In this document: positions 42,767 through 55,422 of the stretch, in pieces
Position numbering within the stretch: the first letter of the stretch is position 1
Layout of the letters: every line of letters begins with the position of its first letter
Assembly (NCBI GenBank): GCA_021399435.1
Contig: JAJTUP010000004.1
Coordinates: 1,054,001 to 1,118,000 of the forward strand
Length of the DNA: 64,000 nucleotides
Reading direction: 5' to 3'
From: Diaporthe sp. PMI_573
Lineage: Eukaryota; Ascomycota; Sordariomycetes; Diaporthales; Diaporthaceae
Position numbers and translations under genes: made by a program
Notes under the pieces: generated by a model
What the model was told of the DNA's origin: nothing
What the model saw: the letters and a program-made list of their open reading frames with translations, nothing else
The model's database searches: none

Positions 42767-45760
42767 GCGGGCGTCGTGCCTTGTTACCTGTCGGCTGTTG
42801 TTGCTGTTGCTGCTGATGCTGAGTGTGCTCTCCTCCTCGTTGTGCTCCTGGGGTTGATCCGCTTGGGCAGGGCGGTGGCCGGCGCCGTGTCCCTGGCTGT
42901 GGTAGTGGTGATATTGTTCTTCGCTCGGAGACAGCAATGAATGAGGAGGAGGCTGTCGCAGTTCCGCGTTTTGATCCAGCTTCACGACTTCGCGGGACTT
43001 TCTCCTCTCGCCGGGTTGGCTCCACGTGTATCCAACTGGTCCTCCTTCTTCCTTTTTAGCTTTCCTCTCACACTCTCTCCCAAGGGATAGACCGCCCGCC
43101 TGGAACGTTCGACGGAGTGCTTATGCCGTGACCTCGCGTCTTGTCGTCACTGTCTCTGGTTTCCCCTCTTTCCCGTTTATTGGGACGACCTCATGTGCAC
43201 TTCTGCATATGCGCGCGGGCTCGAAAGAAGGAAACCAGGCTAGGAAAGCTGCATGAGGCGCCTTACTTCGTCCCCCTTATCCTCCAACGTGATTCCCCCG
43301 CCGAGACGAGACACAACGGCCCTCCCGTGTTTCCTCCACCTCGTCCTCCCGGTTTTGCTTCTTCTTGCCTCCCGTCTCTGCGAAGCACAACTGAACCCTA
43401 GTGATGCGGGGCTGACGACAGCTTCGGCAGATGCGCAATCGACGTCGCTGCCACGTCTCCTCTGTGTATCCTGCGGCTCGGGTGTTCGCTTTTGGAAGCA
43501 CCTGCATGGGGCAGGGAGGGGCGAATATATCTCCGGGAAGGGTTGCTCGGCCCAAAAAGCAGCAGCTAACGTCAAGGGAACGAAAGCAGAGGTTCACTAC
43601 ATAAACCTACGAAGGAACTTCCCGCTGGGGAGGGGAGATGCAGCCCCCCGGAGCCCCAGAGTGGACTTGGAGGTTGTTTTATTCTCAGCAGTCTGGGGAC
43701 TGTCACTGCTCAGCGTCCTGGGCCATACGCCGCTATACCGCATGAGGCGACCGACAGCAAGGATAGCTTGGACGGCCCAGCCAATGCGGCCCCCGCAACG
43801 TGACCGAGACGCAGAATCTCCAGCGCTTCTTACTCGGCATTATGGAGAGTGCGGGAAGCCGGCCTCCCTGCAGCAGGGATCCTCTGTTTCCTCAAGCAGT
43901 TGATTCTACTGTAGCCCGTCTCGCATTTCCCTCTCTCTCTCCCGCCACACGCTACTTCGTTTGCCAGCCGCAACAGCACGTAAGCAATGCCCACGAGGCC
44001 TGCCACAATGTACGCGGTGATGGCCTCGAGCTGTGTCCAGGGAAGCGTTCGAGTACGGGGGCCTCTGTCCTCCGTTTGCCATACGTACTCGACGGGTCGG
44101 ACTGGAACACGGGCCATCATCAGTCCACCCACGCACGTCGCTCGGGTGTTTGCCCAGGGCAGCGGTGGCGCTTGCGTCTTCTTATCTGTCAGTTGTCATG
44201 TCACTCCGGGTGCACGCATGCATGCATGATGGGCGTCGACGTCGACATCGTCACCGGCAGCAGCAAGCAGCAAACAGCAGCGGGGCGACCGCAAACAATC
44301 CCCCCGGATGCATCAGGATGCCGTGGAACACAAACTCTTTACTTGCAGTGTGGTTATCCTGCAACATCTAATCTCTGTTGCGCCACTAGGAAAAAGGGTA
44401 AGAAACAGACGTATGACATACCTCCAATCGGGACTGCTCCCAACAAAGCTGTGCGACCACACACGCACGCACGCAGACACACACACATCCGGCCGGTGTC
44501 ACTTTGAATCTAGTGAAATTCTACATGTCCTATCCACTTAGGGCGGGAAGCAGGGCCAAGATACTGTACTGCTCAATGCCGGAATGCAAAGCCGGCAAGC
44601 GCTGGTCTCTTCTTGCGAGGCAGGCTGGAGCACGCAACACAAGCAGACGCTTTCTCTAATGATGGGGGGGGGCGGGGGCGGACGAAAAAGCAGATTTACA
44701 ATGCGCAAAACATGGAAAGAAGTCGGTCATCTTTCCATCCATCCTCCAGGGAAATTGATGAAGAAAGAAAGGGGTGCGGGGAGGGGGGGATGCAAGGCAT
44801 GACAAGGCAAGGCAAGGCAAGGCTAGGCAGAGTAAACAGGCATGCAATTGCGAGGAAAAGTAAAAGCAAGACGCGCGACAACTCCCCCAAGTCAGATCTT
44901 CCCACCCTCGCTTTCCTTCATGTCCCGGGCCCGAGGCCACCTCCTCCCCCCCGGGGGGCCTTTCCAAAAATCGCTGATGACGACTCCCCGCTGGTCCGTT
45001 CCAATCTCTCCCAAGCACCCAAAGCCACGCGCTCACACAAGCAAGCTTGTCGATGCTGGTCTTCCGCAGAGCCAGAACATGGCGGAACAGCACCAGAAGC
45101 GCAGGAGTGAAAGGGGGTGATGTCGCTCCCGCAGAGTAAGGTCCGCCCCCCATATCCCATCCGGCGCCGGTGTTCCACACCACGGTAGGCCTTCTCGCTG
45201 TTTTGGTTGCCTTTGTCTCAATTTATCTTTCCCTTGTCCCTTTGTGTTTCTCTCTTTTTTCTTCCGCGAATGTCGAATGTCATGGGGCTCGTAAGTTGGG
45301 GTCATCAGAAGGTCACCCCTGGGTTTTTTTGTTTTTGAATACTGTACATTGCCGTTTCGTTGAACTGCTTTCGTCGGCTGGCAAGGAAAAGGTAGGTAGC
45401 TGAGAGAGTTCACCCGAGAGCTTCCTCTCCTCCTCATTCCCGTGATCTGTCTTCCTGCATCTTACTGCTCCCAGTGGAAGAGAAAAATGCCTCCTGTGCG
45501 AGAAAACGTATAATAAATAGTCAGCTCTCCACCCCCATTTCGAGACGTCGACCGTGGGTGGAGAGCTTGAAATGAAAACGTGTGATGGCACCCGAGGTCC
45601 GGGCAGCCCATCGTGAGTCGAAGTTCGATCCGTGCTGAGCAGTCACTGCATCGATGGAAAAACGTATAAAATATATTGCGGCGCGGTGATAAGGCTTGAC
45701 ACGATGACCATATCCCCAGTGGGGATCTGACCCACCCATCATCAAGGCGGCCTGGTCACT
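42767..45760. other. Intergenic between divergent start and convergent end
   Basis: The part next to 42767 may encode the N-terminal extension of the zinc-cluster regulator (open to 42985). The remainder, about 2.7 kb, has only domain-free frames, a poly-G/C tract near 44665 and simple repeats. Confidence 0.45.
44803..44823 (+). repeat. Pentanucleotide microsatellite (aaggc)n
   Basis: About four tandem copies of caagg/aaggc. Confidence 0.85.
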
Positions 45761-46960
45761 TCAGGCGCGGCTGAACCTCGCCGCAGCGGCCTTGGCCCTC
45801 TCCTGGATCTGCTGCTCGGTGCTGACGTAAAGCCGGTCGAGGTAGTCCATGGCCTGGGCGTCCTTGAGGATCTTGGCGACCTGGATGCCAGCGCTGATGA
45901 GCTGCAGGATGTTCCTGTCGTCCTTGAGCGGCCGGCTCTGGTGCTTGGCGGCGTGCCTCATCTCGAGGCTGTTCTCGAGGATCGTCACGAACTGCTTGAT
46001 CTGCCCGTTGTACAGCACCCGCGCCGGGATCCGCCGCTTCGTCGCCAGCCGCTTGAGCAGGTACACCCATTCGGTCCACTCGCGGTCCTGAGGCCGCTCC
46101 ACAGGCCGCATGTCCTGCGTCAACGGGATCGGGAACTGGTACTTGGCCACGAAGTCGTACGCACACTGCGACAGCCGGTCGTTGACCTGGGCCAGCACGC
46201 TGTCCTGCTCCTGAACAAGCAGGTTGGTCGGGAGGTGCGGCAGCTCGCGTTCCTGCATCGCGATGTACTCTGGCGGCGGCCGCTGGAGGAACTGGTGCGG
46301 CCCGTCGAACTCGTCGCGGTTCGACGGCCTCCGTTGTGAGCGGCTGGTCTTGCTGTGTGACGATGACTTGTGGACCTTCCCCGGCGGCGTTGTCCCCGTG
46401 CCGCCACTGTTGTCGATGGAGTAGTCGGACAGGCTTGGTGATGCCATGATGTCGTCCATTGAGTCTGTTGGCGAGAATCTCCCCTGGTGATCCCAGTTCT
46501 GTGAATTCGTGCTCTTGTAGGACCCATAAGCCTGTGCTGGGGCCGCGCCATTTCCGTAGCTCATTGAAACCGGTCTTGAGTTGTACGCTTGAGAATTTGA
46601 GTATGCCGTCTCGGATCGTCCATGATGACTCGCCGTCACTGTCGATATGCTTCCTGGGAGGTTGTACGCCGAGGCGCTCCCGCTGTATTGTATACTTTGG
46701 GATTTGCTTGTTATTCTCAATGTCCATGGCTCGGGGGACCCACTTGGATTGGATGGCTCTGGTCTTACCTTTGCGGCGTGCTGCTGTAGGCTCCGTTGAT
46801 GATGTCCCGGCTACCTCCGTTCGGGTACGGGTCTTGGTACACAATGGGGCTTTGATTCGGGTTAGCTGCACGACTCCGGTCGGAAGATGTCTCGTGGTCC
46901 GCACCTTCTCGTTCCCCATGGTCCTTTGGAACTCCTGTAGGCAAAGTCCGGCTGCGCCAT
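45761..46960 (-). CDS. Conserved-looking fungal protein of unknown function
   Basis: My model has three exons on the minus strand: 46960-46933, 46865-46769 and 46706-45761, giving 356 residues. The second intron (62 nt, GTAAGA...ACAAG) is well supported. The first (67 nt, GTTCCA...GTGCAG) has a weak donor, chosen because it is the only way found to link an ATG (Met-Ala-Gln-Pro-Asp-Phe-Ala-Tyr) to the frame that continues. Residues 1-190 are Ser/Asn/Tyr/Gly-rich and probably disordered. Residues 195-356 are a helical, conserved-looking domain containing Arg-Glu-Leu-Pro-His-Leu-Pro, Cys-Ala-Tyr-Asp-Phe-Val-Ala-Lys-Tyr, and Trp-Thr-Glu-Trp-Val-Tyr-Leu-Leu-Lys-Arg-Leu. I do not recognise the family. 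There is no signal peptide or membrane segment. Confidence 0.7.
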
Positions 46961-49900
46961 CTTCGCAAAAAAAAACGACTCCGCGTCCTGGGTATATAGA
47001 TGTCCAAGGTTCGGAAAAAATCGACGCGGCCTCCGGGAACAGCTAAAAAAAATGCAGACAAACAGACTAGCAGACAAGGAGACACTTGTGGACACAAGTG
47101 ATGATCATGGAGTAATAGCTGGCGCTCTCCTCCAGATGATTGTCCACGGGATGCTCCTGACGGGCGAAGTTTACATGAGAGTCTGGATAAAAACTGCTCT
47201 TGTCACGAAGGGATCCCACGGCTATGGCAATTAGTCCTCCCGGGATGTGTGGTCTCCGTGGTGCAGCGGTGTGTGTTCAATTTGTCCAGGTGATCGGTCC
47301 GGAGTGTGGACGGCGACTCGCAAGTCTTTAGTCCTTGGAATGTCCAAAACGGGGTAACGTGAGGAAGCAGCTACTACCATAGCGTAATGCTTGCTCGGAA
47401 AAGTATGACTGCGGGACAGATGGGCTGTCTTGCCAACTCCGGAAGGGTTGCGAATAACTTCAGATGAATGTCTTTCTCGGTCCAAACGTGCTCCCATAAG
47501 GCCGGGGGTAATTATATCTATGACACCTGGGGGGAGTGGCGAAGATGGGACCTTGTCGAGGTGAGCAGTAGCCGAAGCCTATCGCCAAGGCAGGGCGGCA
47601 GGAACAAGAGTCGACTGAGGTAGGCTCAAGACAGCTTCATTTGGCACCCTGCTTCAGGATCCACAATCCACGGGACCAGGGACAGAGATCTTCAACCCGC
47701 ATGCACGAGGACTCTGGTTACTGTGGGCGACTGCGAACCACAACAAATCGGGCAACTGGAAAAAGAAACAGGCATGGAGCACGGAGCACGGCAGAAGTGC
47801 CAGCAATCCCCCTTGTGGTTCCGTTCAAGTCAGGGAACGCATCTGGACCGTGGACAGCGAGCTTGGTGAACAGCTGGCTGAGGGGCCGGGGCCGACCCTG
47901 GGCGCGCGCAATTGGGCCTGCGGGCGGGCTTAGCAGAGTCTCGTAATCCGACATGACCAGCGTCGGTAAAACAGCGTGATTTGCAATTGGTATGCAGGCG
48001 GCGCGGCTGTGGATTCGACGTGGGGGATAGGGCATCGATTGGGCCTCCACGGCTGTAACAAGAGGGTATGTCGTGGCCCAAAGGTTGACACTTAATTCAG
48101 GTTTGGTGGAATCATGGAGGACAAGTCATGCAGGGAAGCACCTAGATCTTCGGGCAGCGATGACAGCAGCTGGGGACATTGGGCAGTGAAACATGGAATG
48201 GGGTGCCCAACCCAGGCATTGATGCCAGATACAGACGCCGTCTCACACAGCGGTAACCCTGAAGTCTAAAAAAACCACCTGGTGATAGGTCAGCATTTCT
48301 ATGACAGTCGGGCAACCGATATTGGACACGCTGGGGAGATGACATGCAGCAATATGAACCTGTCATGTCCACTCGACCGAAGCGGCCGCGTCTGCTTGTC
48401 CCGAGTAAGACGTCGGGGCACAGATTCCTCGAAGTCTGGGGAATTTCCCACACGAAGAGTCGGCAACGTAGTTTCGAGTGCAATGCAACCTTGGAGAAGG
48501 ACATGAGCCCATTGATGCGCCAAGGCTCGTAGGAAAGTTTCGCCAGTTCCAGAAGATGGTTGGAACTTTGAGCGAGCACTCGAACAAAATCTCCCAAAAC
48601 TCCAGGGCAGGTGAGTTGGGGTCATAGGGAGAGCGGGGTTCTGGGATGTCCCGGCAGCCCTCAGTGAACTTGCTCTCAGCATGACGGCCAAAGATAGACC
48701 CGAGATTGCTCGTGCCGGTGTTACATCTGTCATCCTTTTTAGTGATGAACTGCCCTGACAGGTCTTGTCATGGCCAGAACTTCTTTCGGTAACATGCGCT
48801 CGGGGGACAGACAACGCTGGGATTCGCCGTGGCCGGGCGCGAGACCGTTCTCAGGTTATCGGACGATCCTGGAGAGTTTGCGGTTGTGCCACGAAGTAAC
48901 CACTATGCTTCGGCGACGGCAGGCGGGCCATGACGTCTCTCATGTTTCGGCGTGCCACACATGAAAAAGGAAGTGCTGGAGTCTAACAACGTGTCCGTCC
49001 CGGCCTGCTGGGAGAGCGACCGTTCGGAAAACTCGAGCCCAGAAGACTGGCCCGCGCTTGTACGAGCTAATCTTAGGTCCCGAATACCACTGTGGCCCGG
49101 TGATGGTGGTCTCCGGTCTCCAGTCTCCACGATGTGTTTTCAGAGTTTATGGCCTCGTGGGAAATAGATCAGCTGAAACAAATTCCAGAACAGTCTTCTT
49201 AAGATGCGCTGGCCCAGGAACACAAACTTGCACCGTGGAGCCGCCTCCCACCTCGCCCTTCCTCCGCGGCGCTAGACTCTGCGCCAGCTGCTGTCCATCA
49301 GCATAGCTCAAGGCAGCAGTATTCTGGCATGCAACTGTGAGGTGCTAAGGGGCAATAGCGTGCTCCATTTTCCTACCGTCAGCATCCCAATTCCCGAGGC
49401 TTCGTCAAAATCCGAGATGCTGGATCCTCGTTTTGGACCTCATACAAGCCGAGTCTAAGGACACCGCTGTAAGGCTTGTCGCGTCTCTCACGACGAAGAC
49501 ACACAGGGCTGTACAAGTGATTGTTCTCCAGACAGTCATCGCGGAGAAATTACGCAGGGCCTGCACAATAGCACGAGGACTGGAGCGAAATCTTCAGTAT
49601 CCCAGCAGTCCATAACTCCATAGGGGCAATGCAAATGGACAACGTCTCGACTCAAGCAGTCCTAGGCACCGACATAACAGTTTTCTCAGCATGTAGAAAT
49701 TCTGTTGCCTAATGTGACCTTTCGATGCTTGTCCCAGACAGTTAGCACCGCCTTGGAACACTGCGAGGCTAGTCTGGCGCCCACGTGGATTCCAAGTGGC
49801 TGGATGCGTGCTCAACAGCAGAATGTAAGATATTAGCATCATTGAAATGATCGGTGCCAAGAGATCTGGCGACGCTATTCACTCCGCTCACGATCTGAAG

Positions 49901-50180
49901 GCCATGACAGCCGTTGCCAACTTATGCCAATTTGTAACTTGGCTGCTTCCTGAACGGGGCGGTGTGGCTTTCTGGCTAGGCCACTCCGTCATGGTTCGAA
50001 GCAAAGGGATCTGGACCTTGCGGTTGCGCTGTATATCAACAGGTGAATCGTTGTCACTCGTTGCCGGCAAGTGGATCGTCCTCATCACAGGTTCAGGATC
50101 CGCCTCATAAGAAAGGACACAGCGTCGGCGTCCTTCAGTGGCAGGGAAAGCTGACTCCTTTGGGCAACTCGAGCGACTCT
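46961..50180. other. Long intergenic region
   Basis: About 3.2 kb. Minus-strand frames of 151 and 171 codons at 48142-48814 overlap each other, lack domains and are read as chance. No RNA gene is seen. Confidence 0.45.
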
Positions 50181-52069
50181 ATGGCGTTTTACGGGTCGAC
50201 GGAATTCTTAAACCTACATCCTCAACGGCAACGAAGATACCATCGGCGGAGTCGCAATGGATGTGTAACGTGTAAGAAGCGCCACGTGAGGTGCGATGAG
50301 GGGAGGCCAGTTTGGTGAGTGACACAACGTTTTCCCCACTGAATGGTCCCGACACCGACACGGCGGAGCGAATTCAAACCCATCAAGCGCTGGCACCTTA
50401 GTCTCCAGCTTCCAGCGAGACGAGCGAGCGAGATCTCGGGGCTGACGAGCAAGGTTGACAAAGCACGAGCTGTGTTCGCAGCAGCTCCGAGTGCTCGTAT
50501 CATGACGATTCCGCATCGGCCGGGGAACAGTCCGACTGCCGCGATGGCGAGCTCAGGCACAAGAAAGGGGCAACAAGTTGCCAGTCCAGGGAAAGAGATA
50601 CATCTGAGCCGCAGTCCAGCGGCGAAGAGGCTGAGGGTTGGCCGAGTCCCAGGGCCGACACCTTTATCACGACACTCTTCTCCGGCACTTCAGCCGACCT
50701 GTCGGAGAAGACCTGGTGGCTGTTCTGCATGCGTATGTTCGTGTTCCTGCCGTTTCTTCACGGCTGGATGGCTAACGTTGTTGCTACGCAGTGGTACGGA
50801 AGCGTACGACTGACATCCGACCCTCACCAACAGGAGCATCATTTCAGTAGGTGCCAATACACTTGACAACACTCCCGTGACCTGCAAGGGACGGTGTCAG
50901 CTCGATGATCAATACCGTTCTATACACGGGGCTCGGGATTTTGGCTGACACAGATCAGGTTGCCTGTACCACCTTGGAGCTCAGGCCGCAGTGGGCATAC
51001 CTCATCCGATGTGAATCCCACTCAGAGGACGTCAGAGCATATTCAAGTCCCTCTTCTGCATTTCAAGCAAGACGCCTTCGATTTTATCAAGAGAAATCTC
51101 GGGAGTCCGTCCAAAGAGACGGGTGACTCCGTCATGGCAACAATTAGTTGTCTGATGCTCCTAGAGGCTGCTTCTTGGGAGGTGAGTATTCCTTGTCTGG
51201 GGCTCAGACCGCGGAACGCCGACTTCGACACCTGATCTGACATTAGTAGACAAACCCGGATGCCCTATCGGCGATAGTCATGCACCTCAATGGGCTTGTA
51301 ACTGCGGCAAACCACCATTGTGGCCCGCTGGTCACCGCAGAACTGACCGTATTGCAAAAGTTCCTTGGGATGTGAGTGAAGCTGCGGAAACCGCGCCGAC
51401 AACACGAGTAATGCTGACCGGAGTCGCGCTACCAGGGCAATCAGTTGTGTCACAAGAAACGATGTGCAGGAGCAGCTGCTGTCGAGGGTCAGCAGCACCA
51501 ACCAATGCACTGTACGCTGCGTGCTGTTTATTGGCCTGTCATCCAAGCCAGCAGACGCATGGTGGTGTGTGGACGAAAGTAAGTCCGCCAATTCAGAATG
51601 CGGACCCGTCAGTCTCTTGAGAGAGACTCGTGGACAACAACAAGATCCGGGGTTTAGCAGTGCCCGTATGATCGCGTACATGTACCTCAGCTTGGTGCTC
51701 CGACCCGGCCGCATGAGCAACGAAATCCTCACGTGTCTCATGGACTCCGTGAGCACAGACACAGAAGGATTTGAACGACGCGGGATGAACGACTTTGCCG
51801 AGCAAACTGTTTCCTTTTGGAATCTGATGCTCTCTGGCGCTGCCATGGCTAGCCTGACACCATTGTCTGGCCGTGGCCCTGAGAAGTTGGGACGGAAGCA
51901 GAGGCTGATTGACCGGAACATTCGCAATACGAGCGCGAAGCTGCAGCTGCAGACATGGCCAGAAGCCGTCAATGTGCTTAAGCGAGTTGCTTACGTCGAG
52001 TTCGAGGGCGAGCAACAGCTCAAAAGCATGTGGGAAAGGGCAATGTCCGACATGGACCGATGTGCCTAA
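50181..52069 (+). CDS. Zn2Cys6 transcription factor with intron-split zinc cluster
   Basis: The ATG at 50181 starts a basic N-terminus leading to Cys-Val-Thr-Cys-Lys-Lys-Arg-His-Val-Arg-Cys-Asp-Glu-Gly-Arg-Pro-Val. The exon stops at 50314 after TG. Removing a 149-nt intron (GTGAGT...ACAAAG, to 50463) completes the Cys codon and continues Thr-Ser-Cys ... Glu-Cys, giving an exact C-x2-C-x6-C-x6-C-x2-C-x6-C binuclear cluster. Later exons support a regulator with a fungal-specific C-terminal domain: one ends at 51181, then 51250-51371 and 51436-52069, all joined by GTGAGT introns in phase. The final exon has helical segments, Phe-Trp-Asn-Leu-Met-Leu-Ser-Gly-Ala-Ala among them, as in such domains. 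Between about 50700 and 51050 I could not fix the exon structure, so damage there is possible. Confidence 0.75.
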
Positions 52070-53559
52070 CCCGCATCATGCAGCCAGCCGGCCCAGCCGG
52101 ACAAAATGTGCAAGTAGTGCTGTGTTCTCGTTTGTAGGAGCTTCACACCCGAGCTGGGCAGCCACCATGTCCTAGAATAGACAGGAATGAGTCCTAACAA
52201 TATGCTGGTAAGCGACGTGTGCTGGCAAGCGACGTTATCGCTTGATGTGACATCGGGGACGGATCCGGCACGACGAATGGTATCGGATGTGGGTGGAATC
52301 TCCAACAACCACTGCCGTGCAACGTTGCTCGCAACCACCCACCGTCCTCAACAACAACAACAGTCGTGGATAAGGACAGGGCATGGTCTGGCAGTCTGGG
52401 CGAGAATGAAAGACCAGCCACCCGCAGTACATGCCACGAGCCTCGGTCTTGACGCCATCTCCCAGCCTCTCAGCCATGTAGATCAAGGCCGTTCGCGGTG
52501 GTGATAAAGCCATTGTGCTCCCGGTGGCTGATCGTCAGGAGAATTACCAGCACTGGAGCTAGGAAACAGGCTTCTCAAACGGCTAGTCGACGGCCCGGCC
52601 ATGAAAATCGCTCGCGCATGACCGGTATTGCGCGTCTGGAAGTACAGCGCTTTGTAGAGAGGTGAGTGAGGGGCTGCTCTGGCTGATCTGGCTATCCGGC
52701 TGGCCTGGCTGAGCCTGGCTCTCCGGGTGATGAGGATGACCCGCCAAGGATGGATGGTCAATAGTCATGAAAGAGACGACCAGCATTAACGGCGCATCCC
52801 GAGGTTTCCGCACGAGGCAGGCGGGTACGAAGCAGCGGTGGGAGAGACGCCAATCATGCGCAGGGCTTGGCGTGATAGAGTTGACTTGTTGCATGGATGC
52901 GTTGTCTTCGCTACTGTCTGGCTGGCCAGTAGAGAGGCACCACCAGCCATCCCAAGCGCTCGATCCGGCCTTGATTGGCTGGGAGGGCTTCCCGGACCAG
53001 ACAAGTTGGCTTTGGTGATGAAGCTTGAAGCGTGACAGCCGAGCGCACGTCGCAGGAGGACAGAGGAACAAACAGAACCGGCATCATTCCAACTCAACCT
53101 AGAACTCAATTGGCCCGTCGGCTCGCATGATGCGACCAATGTGATGGCCCAGCAGCCAGAAGCAGAAGTGCATGCAGTACACTAGATGCTTGGGAGGTGG
53201 GCCTGGGCAGCTGTGGCAGCAGGAGCTGGAGCTGGCGATGGAGGTCCTGCTCGTGACGGGAAATGGGCGTGGTCGTCAATCGAGATGAGCGAGCTGAAGA
53301 TGGCTGGATGGGAGGGGGAAAGGGGCCTGAGAGACCATGATGGAGGGAGGGCTGGGAGATTCATTGGCAGGGGTATTGTGTCATTCACCACCAGAGCGCC
53401 AGGGTGCGCGCGACCAAAATCAGGGTGCAGCGTCCAGTTGGAAGCCGCCAGCTCACGAGGGTGGGGCCCTTTTCTCTGCGCCGAGTCCCCACCCGCAACT
53501 GCCTTGGTTGTGCCCTGTCCGTGTCGCTGCAAGTTTAAAACCCAAAGCGGCCCCTCTCT
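52070..53559. other. Intergenic
   Basis: About 1.5 kb with only short overlapping frames on both strands. Nothing is supported. Confidence 0.45.
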
Positions 53560-55422
53560 GTGCCCAACTTCCCATCGTGCCCCCCTCCTTCTTTTTCTCT
53601 CCCAACCTACACACACACTCTCACACACCTGCACCCACAGCTCACCTCGCGTCCGGAGGCATTTCTGCCCAACCCAGCAACGACCACGCTGTTCCACACG
53701 GTTCCTCCTGCTGATCTCCCGCTGTGTTCGCCACTTCTTAACAGCCCTCCCCATCGTTTCTCTTGCTTGCTCGGGCTTGACTCGCTCCACTATCATCTTG
53801 CTCCCAAACAAAACCCCTTCTCGACCCAAAAGGATATCTCTTGTTTTGCTTTTGATCACAGCATCGTTCCACAAGGAGAACAATCCTGTTCTGGATAACG
53901 TTGCCGATTGCACTCGCGCCCCAAGGATTCACGTCTCGCTTCCACAACCGTGGTATAGAGCAGCAACAAATTCAGTTGTTCCACACAAGGACCACACGTG
54001 TCACACACCTTTTGACAAATTCGTCGGGCGTTGATACTTCCAAGCCCGTTGGAATTCGAGCAACCGCTCTGGAGAGGATGACCACCGTTGTCACGTCAAA
54101 CCGTTCGGATACCATGTCCGGATACCAATTGGATAGAAGCGAAGTCCAAAGCCCTTCTAGGTATACTACATTTACTTTTCCTTTGTCTATCCCCTGGGAG
54201 GCGTATTTGTGTACTTGAGAGAATCTGTTATGTTATGAGCCAAGTCTTGTTTGTTACTCAACCTCCAAACTGGATCCACCTGGAATTTCCCCGGACGGCT
54301 AAGGACAATCCCTCAACCGAGGACATGGAACCCACACTCTGGAGCAACGCGGATCCGAGGACTGTTCTTGCTTCCCCTGGACCATTGATTTCCAGTAGAT
54401 ATTGCAACACCGCCGGACGGGATTCCAATGGTTCTCGATTCACTCAACAGACAGGACAGACGCAGCCCTGCGTTCGCATCACCTCGATGTCCGTGAGTAT
54501 CACCCTGAGTGTGTGCAGACTGCTACAACAGATTTTACCCAGGATCAGTGGATTTTCTTCAGGACTAAATGCAATTCTGTTCGTCCGGATTTCCAAGGAG
54601 CGAATGGAATTCTCAATGCTTGTTTTTCGACTTGACAAGGGTGGTATCCCTCGGGACCCGTGGACCAGCCGGTCACAACTGCTCTCCCAGGCCGCACTGA
54701 GGTGTACCGGACTTTTGTCAGTCGAGGCAAACCGACAGTTCGAAGCTCTTGTGGCTTGGTCTGTTGGCGAGCTCACTGACGCTGCAATCCAATTCTGATT
54801 GCTGTGCAGCCGCATATGGATAACTGTCCTGAGGACAATGCCGCGGATACCTTTGATTCCAGGATATTTCGCCAAGCCAACCGGACCACCTATGTTTGCT
54901 GATTTCCCTGTTGGCCATACTCGATGCACGCTGTGCTGTTCTCTTGATGCGGAAACCACAACCCTGTTTGTCAGCTGTACCTCTAGACCTCGAATATGAT
55001 CAACCTGCAAGCTGTCCCCTTCCCAGGCACACAGGAGTGGCGAAGATTTGTCTGGTCTTCGCCTGTTTTATACTGCTTCGCCTCTACGCCCTCCTCGTGG
55101 TACCGGATCCACCGTTTTGAATTTGCCTGGAACGTCCGGATTCCCAAAACACCCCCCTATTGGCCTGGCCCGTTGAGGAATTCCTCCCAAGTTGGTCTGT
55201 AAATATTCCCCACCTTGACGACAACCGCTGAGCGTAGAAACTAACCTATTGCTGCTGCAGGGACAAAGTTGTTGCCAACCATGACATGTCGCCCTTTTTT
55301 TTTTTTTTTTTTTTTTTTTTGGTGTTTGGTGTTTTTCTTGTTTCTTAACGCTACAGGGGTAGTGGAAAAAACAGCACACTAACCTTGCAACCTGCTATCA
55401 CAGTTACACACAAGCCGGTGTT
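53560..55422 (+). promoter_or_regulatory. Probable long leader/promoter of the C2H2 regulator
   Basis: A strongly pyrimidine-rich block (53575-53650, with ct and cacaca runs) looks like a fungal transcription start area, yet the next convincing ATG is 1.8 kb further on. In between are many short ATG frames, including one of 236 codons from 54088 without domains, GT/AG signals and a T26 tract. A long, possibly spliced leader with upstream ORFs is the simplest reading; an unrecognised gene is the alternative. Confidence 0.4.
55295..55320 (+). repeat. Poly-T tract (T26)
   Basis: Twenty-six uninterrupted T residues, 102 bases before the start codon of the C2H2 regulator. Confidence 0.95.

Noticed and set aside
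48142..48814. Minus-strand frames of 151 and 171 codons
   Set aside because: They overlap each other in different frames, show no motif, and their codon use is unlike the confident genes.
54088..54798. 236-codon frame in the leader of the C2H2 regulator
   Set aside because: No domain or consistent composition. Overlapping minus-strand frames are equally long; more likely part of a leader or spacer.
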